From positions 496,001 to 560,000 of the forward strand of contig CAVSUB010000001.1 of the NCBI GenBank assembly GCA_963730995.1: DNA of 64,000 bases. The letters run 5' to 3'. Of the stretch, positions 47,608 through 55,980 are shown in pieces (the stretch's first letter is position 1; every line of letters starts with the position of its first letter). Made by a program: the position numbers and the translations under genes. The notes under the pieces were generated by a model. It was not told the origin of the DNA. It worked only from the letters and a program-made list of their open reading frames with translations, and made no database searches. Source of the stretch: CAVSUB01 sp963730995. GTDB taxonomy: Bacteria; Acidobacteriota; Vicinamibacteria; Vicinamibacterales; 2-12-FULL-66-21.

Positions 47608-47696
47608 GAGCGCCTGCCAGAGGGTACACGCTCCGGAGACAGCACTCAAGCGCGGTGAAGGCAGGGTGGCGAGGCTGGCGGCCTCTTGAAACGCGA

Positions 47697-47722
47697 GAAG
47701 CCGGCGGTTGCCCGCCGGCTTC
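47697..47722 (-). terminator. 11-bp perfect stem after the gene at 47753
   Basis: GAAGCCGGCGG / CCGCCGGCTTC around a 4-nt loop, 31 nt beyond the stop at 47753. Only a weak T-run (GTTTC) follows on the minus strand. It also lies inside the rejected long frame of the cyclotransferase gene. Confidence 0.6.
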
Positions 47723-47752
47723 TTGCGAGGTGGAGGTGCAGGGGATGTGCGG

Positions 47753-48751
47753 TCAGTGAACGTGAGGTCTCGGAGCTGCCTGCGCATGCGACATGGCCAT
47801 GTCGAGCAGTTCGGCAGGAATCGTGAACGAGAGCGAGACGGTCTTTCCGGTACCCGACAATTCGAGGGACTGTGCAACGGCGCTCAATTTCGGATCGCTC
47901 TGTGCCTGCAACCGGCCGAGGGCGAGGACGCCCCGAACGACGTCACGCAGGTTTTCGGCCGACTGATCGTCGCGCGCCTCGGCGCGAACCATTCCCGAAA
48001 GACCGCCATTGATGTGTGCCGCAGCGGCGAACCACTTCACAGCGCCGACTTGAGAGGCAACCTGCTCGGGCAGCTGAGCGTGGCTGGTGAGCACGTCGAG
48101 GCGACCGACGGCCCAGGCATTGTTGGTCCGTTCGATGTCGCTGACGAGCTCCATCATTTCGTTGTTGCTGGTAATGCTCTGCGCGCTCATCTGGGCATCG
48201 ATGGCGTGCTTGACGGCGGCACTCTCGCCGACGGCGACGAGGCCCGGCTCGAGGAAGGCGATCGTCATGGCCGGATGATGCGAAGTGGCGTCAGGGACCG
48301 CGGTGACCATCCGCTTGCCGTTGTAGTCCTCCACGGTGCCGCCGTGGTCTCGCGCCAGACCCTCGAGCCTGACGATGTCGAAACGGCCGCGAGCAACGAT
48401 GAGACCTGACTTGGGGGAATCGGGTGCGGCAGAATTGGCCATGGCACCGATGAGGTAGTCGATATCGTGCTCGATATCGATGCCGGTCTGGGCCATGAAC
48501 TCTTCCTGGCCCTTCTCGGGCATCGGGACGACGCTCTTGAGCCGCTGACGCAGCTGGGAGTCCATGATGGTCCGGACGTCGGCGTAAGCGACGACGGGGG
48601 CATCAGCAGGGATGTAGGCCAGCTCGGTAGGCCCTGTCGAGGCGGAAAGTGCCTGGAAACCCCCGCTGTAGAACGCGACGAGTCCGGTGCAGAGCCCGGC
48701 CGCGACGACCGCCGCGGAACCTGCCATGAAGTAACGGGTCTTTTTGGTCAT
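47753..48751 (-). CDS. membrane-anchored protein of unknown function
   Basis: A 332-residue protein with one N-terminal helix (about 8-30, FMAGSAAVVAAGLCTGLVAFY), then a soluble part: LAYIPADAPVVAYADVRTIMDS, and RMVTAVPDATSHHPAMTIAFLEPGLVAVGESAAVKHAID. The pattern (a predicted lipid- or membrane-tethered domain beginning with a 'values and access' strand set) resembles DUF3352-like proteins, but I cannot name it. GAGGGG lies just before the ATG and TATAAT at 48770-48775, 18 nt upstream, gives a very short leader. A hairpin follows the stop. Confidence 0.7.
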   Translation of the reverse strand: MTKKTRYFMAGSAAVVAAGLCTGLVAFYSGGFQALSASTGPTELAYIPADAPVVAYADVRTIMDSQLRQRLKSVVPMPEKGQEEFMAQTGIDIEHDIDYLIGAMANSAAPDSPKSGLIVARGRFDIVRLEGLARDHGGTVEDYNGKRMVTAVPDATSHHPAMTIAFLEPGLVAVGESAAVKHAIDAQMSAQSITSNNEMMELVSDIERTNNAWAVGRLDVLTSHAQLPEQVASQVGAVKWFAAAAHINGGLSGMVRAEARDDQSAENLRDVVRGVLALGRLQAQSDPKLSAVAQSLELSGTGKTVSLSFTIPAELLDMAMSHAQAAPRPHVH

Positions 48752-48892
48752 GCGCGTTGCCCCTCTGCGATTATAACGGCCCTCAGCCTGCGAAAGTTCC
48801 CCTTTTCGTCACCTAAACGTCACACGGCGAACAGGTTGGCGCAAATAACTGGGACGAAACCCGAGCCACTTCTGCTCCGGGCCAGACCCGGT

Positions 48893-48910
48893 GTCAGACC
48901 CAGGTCTGAC
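48893..48910. repeat. GTCAGACC palindrome after the ABC permease gene
   Basis: Perfect arms GTCAGACC / GGTCTGAC with a 2-nt centre end 1 nt before the permease stop codon region, within a wider CCAGACCCGG...AGGTCTGACC repeat. It is possibly a 3'-end structure. There is no T-run. Confidence 0.5.
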
Positions 48911-48911
48911 C

Positions 48912-49778
48912 CTACTGTTCCAGCACGTACTCGCGTCGTTCGACGGTCCAGGCACCCCAGCCCAGGAAGAGAGCGAAAATGGCCACCAAACCCAGCAGGC
49001 TCCCGGCGAGGGACGGACTCTCCCTGAAGATCCCCTGGACGATGCTGATGACCCCGTCGTTCGGCATGGCGTGGGGAACCAGACCCTGCAGGTAGTAGGC
49101 GACGGTAAAACGCTTCAGATACCCGGGAAACGCCAGAGCGGCCTGCTCCCAGCCGAAGATGAAGATCAGCCCGATCATGAGCGGCCGCTTGAACTTGGCG
49201 CCAACGAATGCAAACAGCGCCCCGTAGGCCGCCAGCCCGAGCGTCAGGAGCACGAGGTCCTTGACCAGATCGATGAAGGACCCGCCCAGCGTGCCCCGCA
49301 TCGGCACCACGAGGAGGTAGACCAGCATCACCGACGGCAAGACGACGAAAATCGTGCAGGCGAGGTAGGCCAGGTACTTGCCGAACAGCACTGCGCCTCG
49401 CCGGATCGGCCGCGTGAAGAGATAAGTGATCGTCTTGTCCTCGATCTCGTCGGCCATGAGCGACGTCCCGTAGAAAACTCCGAGAATCGGAATCGTGAAG
49501 CGCAGGTAGAACACCCAGATCATCAACCCGAAAATCGACGGCCCCGTCATCCTGACGGACGTTCCTCCGTTCCGCGCCTCTTCCAGCAAGGGCGCGCCCA
49601 GGCCGACGAGCACACGCAAGAGCAATGCGATAAAGACGGGGGCGCCGACGACGAGCACCATGAAAATCGTCCGGCGCGACCACAGCATCTCGCTGATGGA
49701 CAGATCGAACACCCGGAAGCTCGACGCGAGGAACCCCGGCGCGGGAGGAAGCGGGCGAGAGTCGGTGGGTTGCGTCAT
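48912..49778 (-). CDS. ABC-2 type transporter permease
   Basis: About 288 residues with six hydrophobic segments: the first after SEMLWSRRTIFMVLVVGAPVF, then IFGLMIWVFYLRFTIPILGVFYG, with the typical DEIEDKTITYLFTRPIRR loop before the third. This loop is diagnostic of ABC-2/NosY-like permeases. I take ATG 49778 (MTQPTDSRPL); a GTG at 49814 would lie inside the upstream repeat. It is the last gene of a run of ATPase-permease-ATPase-permease genes and pairs with the ATPase at 49899-50873. The substrate is unknown. Confidence 0.87.
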   Translation of the reverse strand: MTQPTDSRPLPPAPGFLASSFRVFDLSISEMLWSRRTIFMVLVVGAPVFIALLLRVLVGLGAPLLEEARNGGTSVRMTGPSIFGLMIWVFYLRFTIPILGVFYGTSLMADEIEDKTITYLFTRPIRRGAVLFGKYLAYLACTIFVVLPSVMLVYLLVVPMRGTLGGSFIDLVKDLVLLTLGLAAYGALFAFVGAKFKRPLMIGLIFIFGWEQAALAFPGYLKRFTVAYYLQGLVPHAMPNDGVISIVQGIFRESPSLAGSLLGLVAIFALFLGWGAWTVERREYVLEQ

Positions 49779-49811
49779 TGACGTCGAACTCGGTTCACTT
49801 GCCAAGAGCTT

Positions 49812-49892
49812 CACAGGAGATCAGAAGATCAGGAGGCCAGAAGATAGATCCTTGAAAGAAACCATTGAACTCCTGAACTCCTAAACTCCTGT
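49812..49892. repeat. CAGGAGAT octad array facing its inverse
   Basis: Four 8-bp units (CAGGAGAT, CAGAAGAT, CAGGAGGC, CAGAAGAT; 49813-49846) are followed by three inverse units (GAACTCCT, GAACTCCT, AAACTCCT; 49866-49890). It occupies the ATPase-permease gap and uses the same unit as 25648-25740. Confidence 0.85.
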
Positions 49893-49898
49893 TTGGTT

Positions 49899-50873
49899 TC
49901 ACTTCACCAGATACTGGAACACCGCCTGCAGGTTGTCGTCGGGCGACGTGACTTCGTCGATCGCGCCGTACTCGCCGCTCGCCGCGATGTCCGTCAGCCG
50001 CGCATAAAACGCGTCCGGCTTCCCTGTCTCGACGATGACCGCACCCGGCTCGAACTTCAGGCTCCGCACATCGTCTCGCGCGAGGAACTCGCGCGCCAGG
50101 CCTCGCGGATTCTCCGCACGTACGTAGACCGTGTGCGGATGCTCGTCGATCAGATCGCGGATGTGATGGACGTCGCCCTCTGCCAGAATCCGCCCGTTGT
50201 TGATCAACAGGATGTTGGACGTCATCGACTCGATCTCGTGGAGGATATGGCTCGAGACGATGATGCTCTTGCCGGCGCGGGCCCAGTCACGAATCAGCCG
50301 GATGCTCTTGCGCCGCGCGAGCGGATCCATTCCGGAGAGCGGCTCGTCGAGAATCAGCAGGTCGGGATCGTGGACGATGGCCTGCGCCAGCTTGACGCGC
50401 TGACGCATGCCCTTGCTGTAGGCGCCGATCTTCTTGTTCGCCGCCTCCATCAAGTCGACGGTCGTCAGCGCGCGCGTGGCCGCGGCGACAGCTTCCTGTT
50501 CGCCGAGTCCGTTGAGCCGAACCAGCGCCGTGACCCACTCGAGCCCCGTCATGCGTTCGTAGAACGCATCCTGCTCCGGGCAGAAACCGATCTGGAAAAA
50601 GAGGTGCGGGTTCTTCCAGATCGGCTCGCCGAGCACCTTCACCGTCCCCTTGCTCGGATAGAGCTGGCCGGTGATCAACTTCATGAAGGTCGACTTGCCC
50701 GCACCGTTGGGCCCGAGTAAGCCTGTAATCCCGGCTGGCACGCTGACAGTGACGTCGTTCAGCCCGATCACCTGGCCGTACCACTTCGAGAGCTGTTGAG
50801 CGCTCACGACCTGCGGGCCAACAGGTTCCGGGGTCGCGGTCGCAACCGGCGAAGCGGCGATCGGAGCAGTCAT
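49899..50873 (-). CDS. ABC transporter ATP-binding protein
   Basis: A 324-residue nucleotide-binding subunit: Walker A LGPNGAGKST, signature YSKGMRQRVKLAQ, Walker B DLLILDEP and the H-loop in IVSSHILHEIES. An extra C-terminal domain of about 90 residues (HTVYVRAENPRGLAREFLA...) is usual in ABC-2 exporters. The ATG at 50873 overlaps the upstream permease stop by 4 bp (ATGA). The longer open frame to 51299 is a shadow inside that permease. Confidence 0.92.
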   Translation of the reverse strand: MTAPIAASPVATATPEPVGPQVVSAQQLSKWYGQVIGLNDVTVSVPAGITGLLGPNGAGKSTFMKLITGQLYPSKGTVKVLGEPIWKNPHLFFQIGFCPEQDAFYERMTGLEWVTALVRLNGLGEQEAVAAATRALTTVDLMEAANKKIGAYSKGMRQRVKLAQAIVHDPDLLILDEPLSGMDPLARRKSIRLIRDWARAGKSIIVSSHILHEIESMTSNILLINNGRILAEGDVHHIRDLIDEHPHTVYVRAENPRGLAREFLARDDVRSLKFEPGAVIVETGKPDAFYARLTDIAASGEYGAIDEVTSPDDNLQAVFQYLVK

Positions 50874-51712
50874 GTGACCACCTCCACGCCCCTGACGCGC
50901 CGCTCGAGCACCGAGAAGGACAACGCGATGAGTCCGAGGACGACGATGAGCGAGACTTGCCAGGGCGTGGCGTAGCGCGGTGTGAGCCGGAAGATGACGT
51001 CGATGACCTGCGTCTGGCTCTGCCCCACCGACAGCCACGACAGCGACGAATCTCCCGTGATCGCGTACAACGCGCCGTAGACCGCCGCCGAGAAGAAGAT
51101 GATGCCAGCGTAGAGGATGCCGACGTAACGGCTGCTCTTCGAGAGCGACGAGAGCGCGAGCATCGTGAACGTCGCCAGCAGCGCCTGCAGGAACGACGCG
51201 ACGGTGATCGCGGGGAACAGGAACAGGTTCGTTTTCACGAACTCGAAGCTGCCCTGGAGCACGACCTGCAGGAACAGCAGCAGCATCGCCGGAACCCACG
51301 TCACCAGCAGCAGGAACGAGAAAAGCACCGCGGCCTTGCCCACGATGTACTCGGTCCGCATGAGCGGCTTCGAGAGATAGATCTGCAGCGCGTTGGCGCG
51401 GCGATCGTTGGCGATGAGGCCGGCGCCAACGTAGATCGTGACGATGAAGACGAAGAAGTCCTGCTGCGCGAGGAAGTCGCGGAAGGTCTGCGCGTTCACC
51501 CCGAACGCGGCGGCCACCTGCTTGTAGTTGGTGGTGACGTAGATCTGGACCGCGCGGACGATGAACGGGCCCCAGGCAAACAGCAGCACGCCCAGAAACG
51601 CGCGCTTCCGCAGCATCGTCCTGATGCCCGCCGACGCGATGACGAGCCAGGCGTGCCCGGGAGTGGCCTTGCCGCCGCGGTAGCGGCGATAGCTCTGGTC
51701 GTGAATCGGCAT
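50870..51712 (-). CDS. ABC-2 type transporter permease
   Basis: A 280-residue permease starting MPIHDQSYRRYRGG at 51712, with six hydrophobic segments. It has the characteristic loop GLIANDRRANALQIYLSKPLMRTEYIVGKA after the second segment. The start lies 1 nt after the stop of the upstream ATPase gene, and its own stop overlaps the next ATPase start. Its nearest partner is the ATPase at 51714-52715. Confidence 0.88.
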   Translation of the reverse strand: MPIHDQSYRRYRGGKATPGHAWLVIASAGIRTMLRKRAFLGVLLFAWGPFIVRAVQIYVTTNYKQVAAAFGVNAQTFRDFLAQQDFFVFIVTIYVGAGLIANDRRANALQIYLSKPLMRTEYIVGKAAVLFSFLLLVTWVPAMLLLFLQVVLQGSFEFVKTNLFLFPAITVASFLQALLATFTMLALSSLSKSSRYVGILYAGIIFFSAAVYGALYAITGDSSLSWLSVGQSQTQVIDVIFRLTPRYATPWQVSLIVVLGLIALSFSVLERRVRGVEVVT

Positions 51713-51713
51713 G

Positions 51714-52715
51714 TTATTTCTCGCCGACCGCCTTGGCGAAAACGTCCTCGAGGGTCGGAACGCTCGGTCGAAGGTGCCGGACCTGGACACCGAACTTCGC
51801 GGCCTGGACGAAGATGGCCTGCTGATCGCCGGCGCGGCCGTACGAATCCGCCAGACCGGCCGGCACGAAGACCCGCATCACGTCCTCGTCCGTCGAGTGG
51901 CAGTCCATGCCGGACTGTCGGAGGACTTCGAGGAACCCCCGGAGATCGCCTTTGACCCGCAGCTCGAAGACGCGACCCGCGGGCCCCTTCAACTCCGCGA
52001 TCGGCCCCTGCGCCGCGACCTGTCCCTTGTCCATCACGACGACATGGTCGCAGGTGAACTCGACGTCGGGCAGCAGGTGCGAGGAGAGAATCAGGTTGAC
52101 GTTCTTGTTGTGGCCCAGGTCGCGAATGAGCTCGAGCATCTCGTCGCGGCCCTTCGGATCCATCCCGTTTGTCGGCTCGTCGAGGAACAGCAGATCGGGA
52201 TCGTGGACTAGCGCCTGGGCAAGCTTGATGCGCTGTTTCATCCCGGTCGAATACGTCTCGACGTTGCGGTAGCGTGCCTCACCCAGGCCGACGTAGTAGA
52301 GGACCTCGTGCGCCCGCTGCATGGCGTCGACCGCCGGCAGACCCGCGAGCTGACCGCAGTACGCCACGAACGTCACGGCGTTCATGCCCGGGATATGGGC
52401 ATCCGACTCCGGCATGTAGCCGAGGCGCGCGCGTATCTCCATCGGCCGCTGGGCGACGTCGAGTCCGAGGACGCTCATGCGCCCCTCTGAGGGCTTGATG
52501 AAACCGAGCAGAGCCTTGAGCATGGTGCTCTTGCCCGCGCCGTTCGGACCGAGAAGGCCGACAGCACCCCTGGCGAAACGCGCACTCACGCCCTTCAACG
52601 CGCGATTCGATCCATAAATGACCGTCACGTCGTCGAGCTGGACAACCTCCGGACGGGCATCCGGGCCTGCCGCGTGGGGTTCCCGTGTGGCGATGACGTC
52701 TGTGTTCGTGGTCAA
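51714..52715 (-). CDS. ABC transporter ATP-binding protein
   Basis: A 333-residue ATPase from TTG 52715 (LTTNTDVIATRE): Walker A LGPNGAGKST, signature YSTGMKQRIKLAQ, Walker B DLLFLDEP, and H-loop ILSSHLLPDVEF. Because of the surplus base in the upstream HD gene, the open frame continues without a stop back to 53429. This makes an apparent 571-residue HD-ABC fusion that is artefactual. The TTG lies 21 nt after the repaired HD stop. Confidence 0.9.
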   Translation of the reverse strand: MTTNTDVIATREPHAAGPDARPEVVQLDDVTVIYGSNRALKGVSARFARGAVGLLGPNGAGKSTMLKALLGFIKPSEGRMSVLGLDVAQRPMEIRARLGYMPESDAHIPGMNAVTFVAYCGQLAGLPAVDAMQRAHEVLYYVGLGEARYRNVETYSTGMKQRIKLAQALVHDPDLLFLDEPTNGMDPKGRDEMLELIRDLGHNKNVNLILSSHLLPDVEFTCDHVVVMDKGQVAAQGPIAELKGPAGRVFELRVKGDLRGFLEVLRQSGMDCHSTDEDVMRVFVPAGLADSYGRAGDQQAIFVQAAKFGVQVRHLRPSVPTLEDVFAKAVGEK

Positions 52716-52735
52716 GTGCTCTGAGGAATACGGAA

Positions 52736-53327
52736 TCAGGCGCTCGGGAGTTCGGTCACAGTGGATCCGGCAAGTCCTAGCGCGGCCGCCTGTTCGCGGA
52801 GGAATCCGATCACATTGGCTGATGTGCACGTCGAGCGGAAGGCCGAGCTCCTCGGCGCCACGCCTGAGATCCTCGCGGCTCACCGCACGCGCGAACGCCT
52901 TGTCCTTCATTCGCTTCACGACCGAAGAGGCCTCCAGATCCATCACGCTTTTCGAGGGTCGCACGAGCGCCGCCGCAGTCACGAACCCCGACATCTCGTC
53001 GCAGGCGTAGAGGGTGTGCTCGAGACGCGACTCACGCGCCACGCCAGAGTAGTCGGCGTGGGACAGTATCGCGCGCGTCACCCACTCCGGGTAACCCGTC
53101 GCCTTCAGGATTTCGACGCCGCGAAACGGATGGTTCTCCTGATCCGGCCAGCGCTCGTAATCGAAATCGTGGAGCAGGGCGACGGCCCCCCAGTCGTCCT
53201 CGTCCTCGCGCCACAGCCGTGCGTAGCCGCGCACGGCCGCTTCGACGGCGAGCATGTGCTTCCGCAGGCTCTCGCTCTGCGTGTGCTCCATCATCAAGGC
53301 CAGCGCGTCGGACCGGGACAAAGACAT
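52736..53327 (-). pseudogene. HD-domain phosphohydrolase-like protein, frameshifted near its end
   Basis: A protein of the HDIG-type hydrolase family: H in HMLAVEAAVRGYARL, HD in ALLHDFDYERWPDQENHP, and a later SHADYSG, with the conserved C-terminal LYACDEMSGFVTAAALVRP. After LGLPLDVHI one base near 52820 must be skipped. The sequence then reads ANVIGFLREQAAALGLAG and ends at 52736, 196 residues. This keeps it separate from the ABC ATPase gene that follows. Start ATG 53327. The substrate is unknown. Confidence 0.82.
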
Positions 53328-53330
53328 TGT

Positions 53331-53362
53331 CAGCTTCCAGCTGCCGGCTTCCAGCGGCCAGC
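53331..53362. repeat. CAGCTTC heptad array between HD and OmpA-like genes
   Basis: Four 7-bp units CAGCTTC, CAGCTGC, CGGCTTC, CAGCGGC begin 4 nt before the HD gene's ATG. The unit is the reverse complement of the one at 25777-25808. Confidence 0.7.
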
Positions 53363-53379
53363 ATCTCCCAATCTTACCT

Positions 53380-53835
53380 TCACTCTTCGTTGAGTTTTTT
53401 GAGCTCGACGCGGTTATGGGCAAGGACATCCGTTTCAGCGACTGACCCGCCGTGCAGCCTGGAACTGCCGTAGCCGTGCGGAACGAGCCGCGCTGATTCG
53501 ATTCCTTTTCTCGTCAGCCAATCGACGACGGCCGTGGTGCGCGCTTTCGAGAGGTCCTGATCGCGGTTCGGATCGCCCATGTCGTCGGTATGCACCTGGA
53601 CCTCGAAGGTCCACTCTCTGTGTTCGTCCAACATCCGTCGAACCTCTTCGAGCGCCGGTTTCGATCGAGCCGTCAGCGTCGCGGCGCGCGGATCGAACTC
53701 GATCCCGCGCACGATCACCGATCCCGCTCGAACGACCTCGGCGATCATCGCCGCCGCGTCCTGGGTCTGTGAGGAACCTGCGACACCGTTGCAGACAATC
53801 GACAGCGTGAGAAAGGATACTCCTCGCAGCGGCAT
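53380..53835 (-). CDS. OmpA-like periplasmic protein
   Basis: A 151-residue exported protein from ATG 53835 (MPLRGVSFLTLSIVCNGVAG) with AGAGG 6 nt upstream. The rest is an OmpA/MotB-type peptidoglycan-binding domain: GIEFDPRAATLTARSKPALEEVRRML, then VQVHTDDMGDPNRDQDLSKARTTAVVDWLTRKGI, and the end VLAHNRVELKKL. The usual HTD/R pair is conserved as HTDDMG and NRVEL. There is no barrel. Confidence 0.88.
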   Translation of the reverse strand: MPLRGVSFLTLSIVCNGVAGSSQTQDAAAMIAEVVRAGSVIVRGIEFDPRAATLTARSKPALEEVRRMLDEHREWTFEVQVHTDDMGDPNRDQDLSKARTTAVVDWLTRKGIESARLVPHGYGSSRLHGGSVAETDVLAHNRVELKKLNEE

Positions 53836-53858
53836 CACGAACCTCTGGAAGCTCGAAG

Positions 53859-54378
53859 CTATTTTCCCATTTCCAGCGCCCTCGCGATGACTGCCTCTAC
53901 CTTCGCCGTCACCGCATACTGCGCCAGGGCTCGAGGATCCGCGACGACGGCTTCCGAAACGTCGGAGCCTGCCCGCAGTGTCCCGCCTGAAGGCCGGCAC
54001 AGATAGTCGATTAGCACGTAGTGATGACGAACCCGCTGCCCGCCCGAGCCCTGGACCGAGGCCTCGCCGGGTGCCTCGTCGTCGAACATGATTCGATCGA
54101 ACACTTCGATCACGTTACCCACGTCCACGACCAGTCCGGTCTCTTCGAGAATCTCGCGCGCCACTCCGGCTTCGAGCGTTTCACCGACTTCCAGAGCGCC
54201 GCCCGGCAGGCTCCAATGACCGGCGAGCGGCTCGAATCGGCGCCTGACGAGGACGACGCCGCAGAGTGCAGGCCGGGGATCCGGAATGCCTTCGATGCGG
54301 CAGTGACGAATCAACGAGAATCACTGCGCCGACGCCGACGATCGGCCGGTCGGGATATCGGCGATCGTCTCTATTCAT
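53859..54378 (-). pseudogene. NUDIX hydrolase, apparently frameshifted
   Basis: The Nudix box is complete (GGALEVGETLEAGVAREILEETGL, with REILEETGL). The N-terminal strand MNRDDRRYPDRPIVGVGAVILV is read from ATG 54378, which overlaps the YjbQ stop (ATGA) and so is the likely true start. The body is in the next frame. One surplus base between about 54250 and 54315 joins them, for 172 residues. The segment between the strands (HCRIEGIPDPRPALC) is longer than usual, so the exact site is uncertain. It probably hydrolyses a nucleoside-diphosphate derivative. Confidence 0.7.
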
Positions 54379-54809
54379 ACATGCCGGCTTGCGCCGGTCC
54401 CGTCACCCATGACCTTCACGATCACGCGCTTGCGCCGCTGCCCATCGAACTCGGCGTAGAAGATTTGCTCCCACGGCCCGAGGTCCAGCTTGCCGTTCGT
54501 GATCGGGACCATGACCTGGTGCCCCATGATCGTGCGCTTGAGGTGCGCGTCCGCATTGTCTTCGCCCGTTTGATGGTGGCGATAGGGCAACCCGGCGGGC
54601 GCGAGCTTCTCGAGCCAGGTCTGGAAGTCGCTGATCAGGCCATCTTCCCAATCGTTGACGTACACCCCCGCGGTGATGTGCATCGCCGACACGAGGGTCA
54701 TGCCCTCCTTCACGCCGCTCTTCTTCACAATCGCCGCGACGTTGTCGGTGATGCGGATGAACTCCTGGCGCTCTTTGGTCTCGAACCAGAGGTAGTCGGT
54801 GTAGATCAT
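54375..54809 (-). CDS. YjbQ family (secondary thiamine-phosphate synthase-like) protein
   Basis: A 144-residue UPF0047/YjbQ protein: MHITAGVYVNDWEDGLISDF, then GEDNADAHLKRTIMGHQVMVPI and LGPWEQIFYAEFDGQRRKR. His/Asn/Asp residues that form the conserved pocket are present. Members have weak thiamine-phosphate synthase activity; the true role is open. It ends in a 4-bp overlap with the NUDIX start. An AGCT-heptad array precedes the start. Confidence 0.88.
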   Translation of the reverse strand: MIYTDYLWFETKERQEFIRITDNVAAIVKKSGVKEGMTLVSAMHITAGVYVNDWEDGLISDFQTWLEKLAPAGLPYRHHQTGEDNADAHLKRTIMGHQVMVPITNGKLDLGPWEQIFYAEFDGQRRKRVIVKVMGDGTGASRHV

Positions 54810-54814
54810 GTTGT

Positions 54815-54855
54815 CAGTCAGCTGGGAGCTGTCAGCTCTCAGCTGTGAGCTTCAG
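54815..54855. repeat. xxxAGCT heptad array, self-complementary
   Basis: Five units GTCAGCT, GGGAGCT, GTCAGCT, CTCAGCT, GTGAGCT. AGCT recurs every 7 bp and is its own reverse complement. It fills the gap between YjbQ and tsaD. Confidence 0.75.
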
Positions 54856-54857
54856 CA

Positions 54858-55980
54858 TCAGAGAGGCAGTGACGCGTCCGCATTAAATTCCCACGGCCCG
54901 GCGCCGCGGAGCGCGAGACGGCGGAAACCGGCTGCGCCGATCATGGCGGCGTTGTCGGTCGAGAGCGACAGCGGCGGCACGAAGACGGGTATTCCCGCGC
55001 GGCCGGCCCGCACTTCTGCTTCGCGATCGCAGCCGGCTGTTGGCTGAAACACCGCCGGCGATCCCTACGCTGCGCGCGCCGAGCCATCGCGCAGCTTCAA
55101 ACGTCCGATCCAGGAGCACCTCGACGACGACGCGCTGGAAGCTGGCGCAGATGTCTGCGATCTCGGACGCCGGCAGCGCTGCGCCGGCACCGTCGGCGTT
55201 CGCGGCGCGGCCGTGCTGATCGATGCCGGTCCGCTCGCGCACGAGCCGCAGCACGGCGGTCTTCAGCCCGCTGAAGCTGAAATCCACGCGGCGCGCGACA
55301 TCGGGCGGCAACAGGCCCTCGCTTGTCGGCCTGGGTGCGTTCCGGTCCGCGTGCGTAAGCCGCGCCGTCGGGAAGTCCCACGCCCGATCGTTGCCATCGC
55401 GCGCGATCCGGTCGATCACCGGCCCTCCCGGATACCCGAGCCCGAGCAGCTTCGCCACCTTGTCGTACGCCTCTCCCGCCGCATCGTCCCGCGTGCGGCC
55501 GATCAGGCGGTAGGATCCGGGCTCGGTGATCAGATAAAGGCTGGTGTGCCCGCCCGACACGACGAGAACGGCGGCCGGAAGCGGCAGCTCACCGTGTGCC
55601 AGGACGAGCGACTCGATGTGGCCTGCGAGATGATGCACGGGCACGACCGGAATCCCGCGCGCCCAGGCGAACGCCTTCGCAAACGCGACACCGACGAGCA
55701 GCGAGCCGACGAGACCGGGCCCCTGAGTCACCGCCACGGCGCCGAGATCCTCCATCGACGCGTCCGCCTGGGCCAGGGCCGCTTCGACCACGCCGCAGAT
55801 GTCGCGCACGTGCTGCCTGGAGGCAAGCTCCGGCACGACGCCGCCCCACTCACGGTGGATCGCCGTCTGTGACGCCACGATGTTCGAGCGGATCGCCCAG
55901 GGGCGGTGAGGATCGCCGGTCTCCGCGAGGAGAGCCGCGGCGGTCTCGTCGCACGACGTTTCGATTGCGAGCAGATTCAG
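54858..55980 (-). pseudogene. tsaD: TsaD, tRNA threonylcarbamoyladenosine synthase subunit, frameshifted, non-standard start
   Basis: The ASKHA-fold protein that, with TsaB and TsaE, makes t6A in tRNA. It begins LLAIETSCDETAAALL, with the metal ligands in HREWGGVVPELASRQH. Then come VVSGGHTSLYL and GIAGGVSANSRL. After ANSRLRS one base near 55023 must be skipped to reach EAEVRAGRAGIPVFVPP through STDNAAMIGAAGF and the stop at 54858, 373 residues. No ATG/GTG/TTG exists in frame near the start. The best candidate is a CTG at 55980 overlapping the mtnA stop as CTGA. tsaD is normally essential, so the break is unlikely to be real, unless decoding corrects it. Confidence 0.85.

Noticed and set aside
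49899..51299. 466-residue open frame upstream-extended from the ABC ATPase
   Set aside because: The first 140 codons lie inside the permease gene in another frame. The ATG at 50873 has the expected ATGA overlap.
51714..53429. Apparent 571-residue HD-ABC ATPase fusion protein
   Set aside because: The HD part runs out of family-like sequence after LGLPLDVHI. One skipped base near 52820 restores the HD C-terminus and its own stop at 52736, and the ATPase has its own TTG start.
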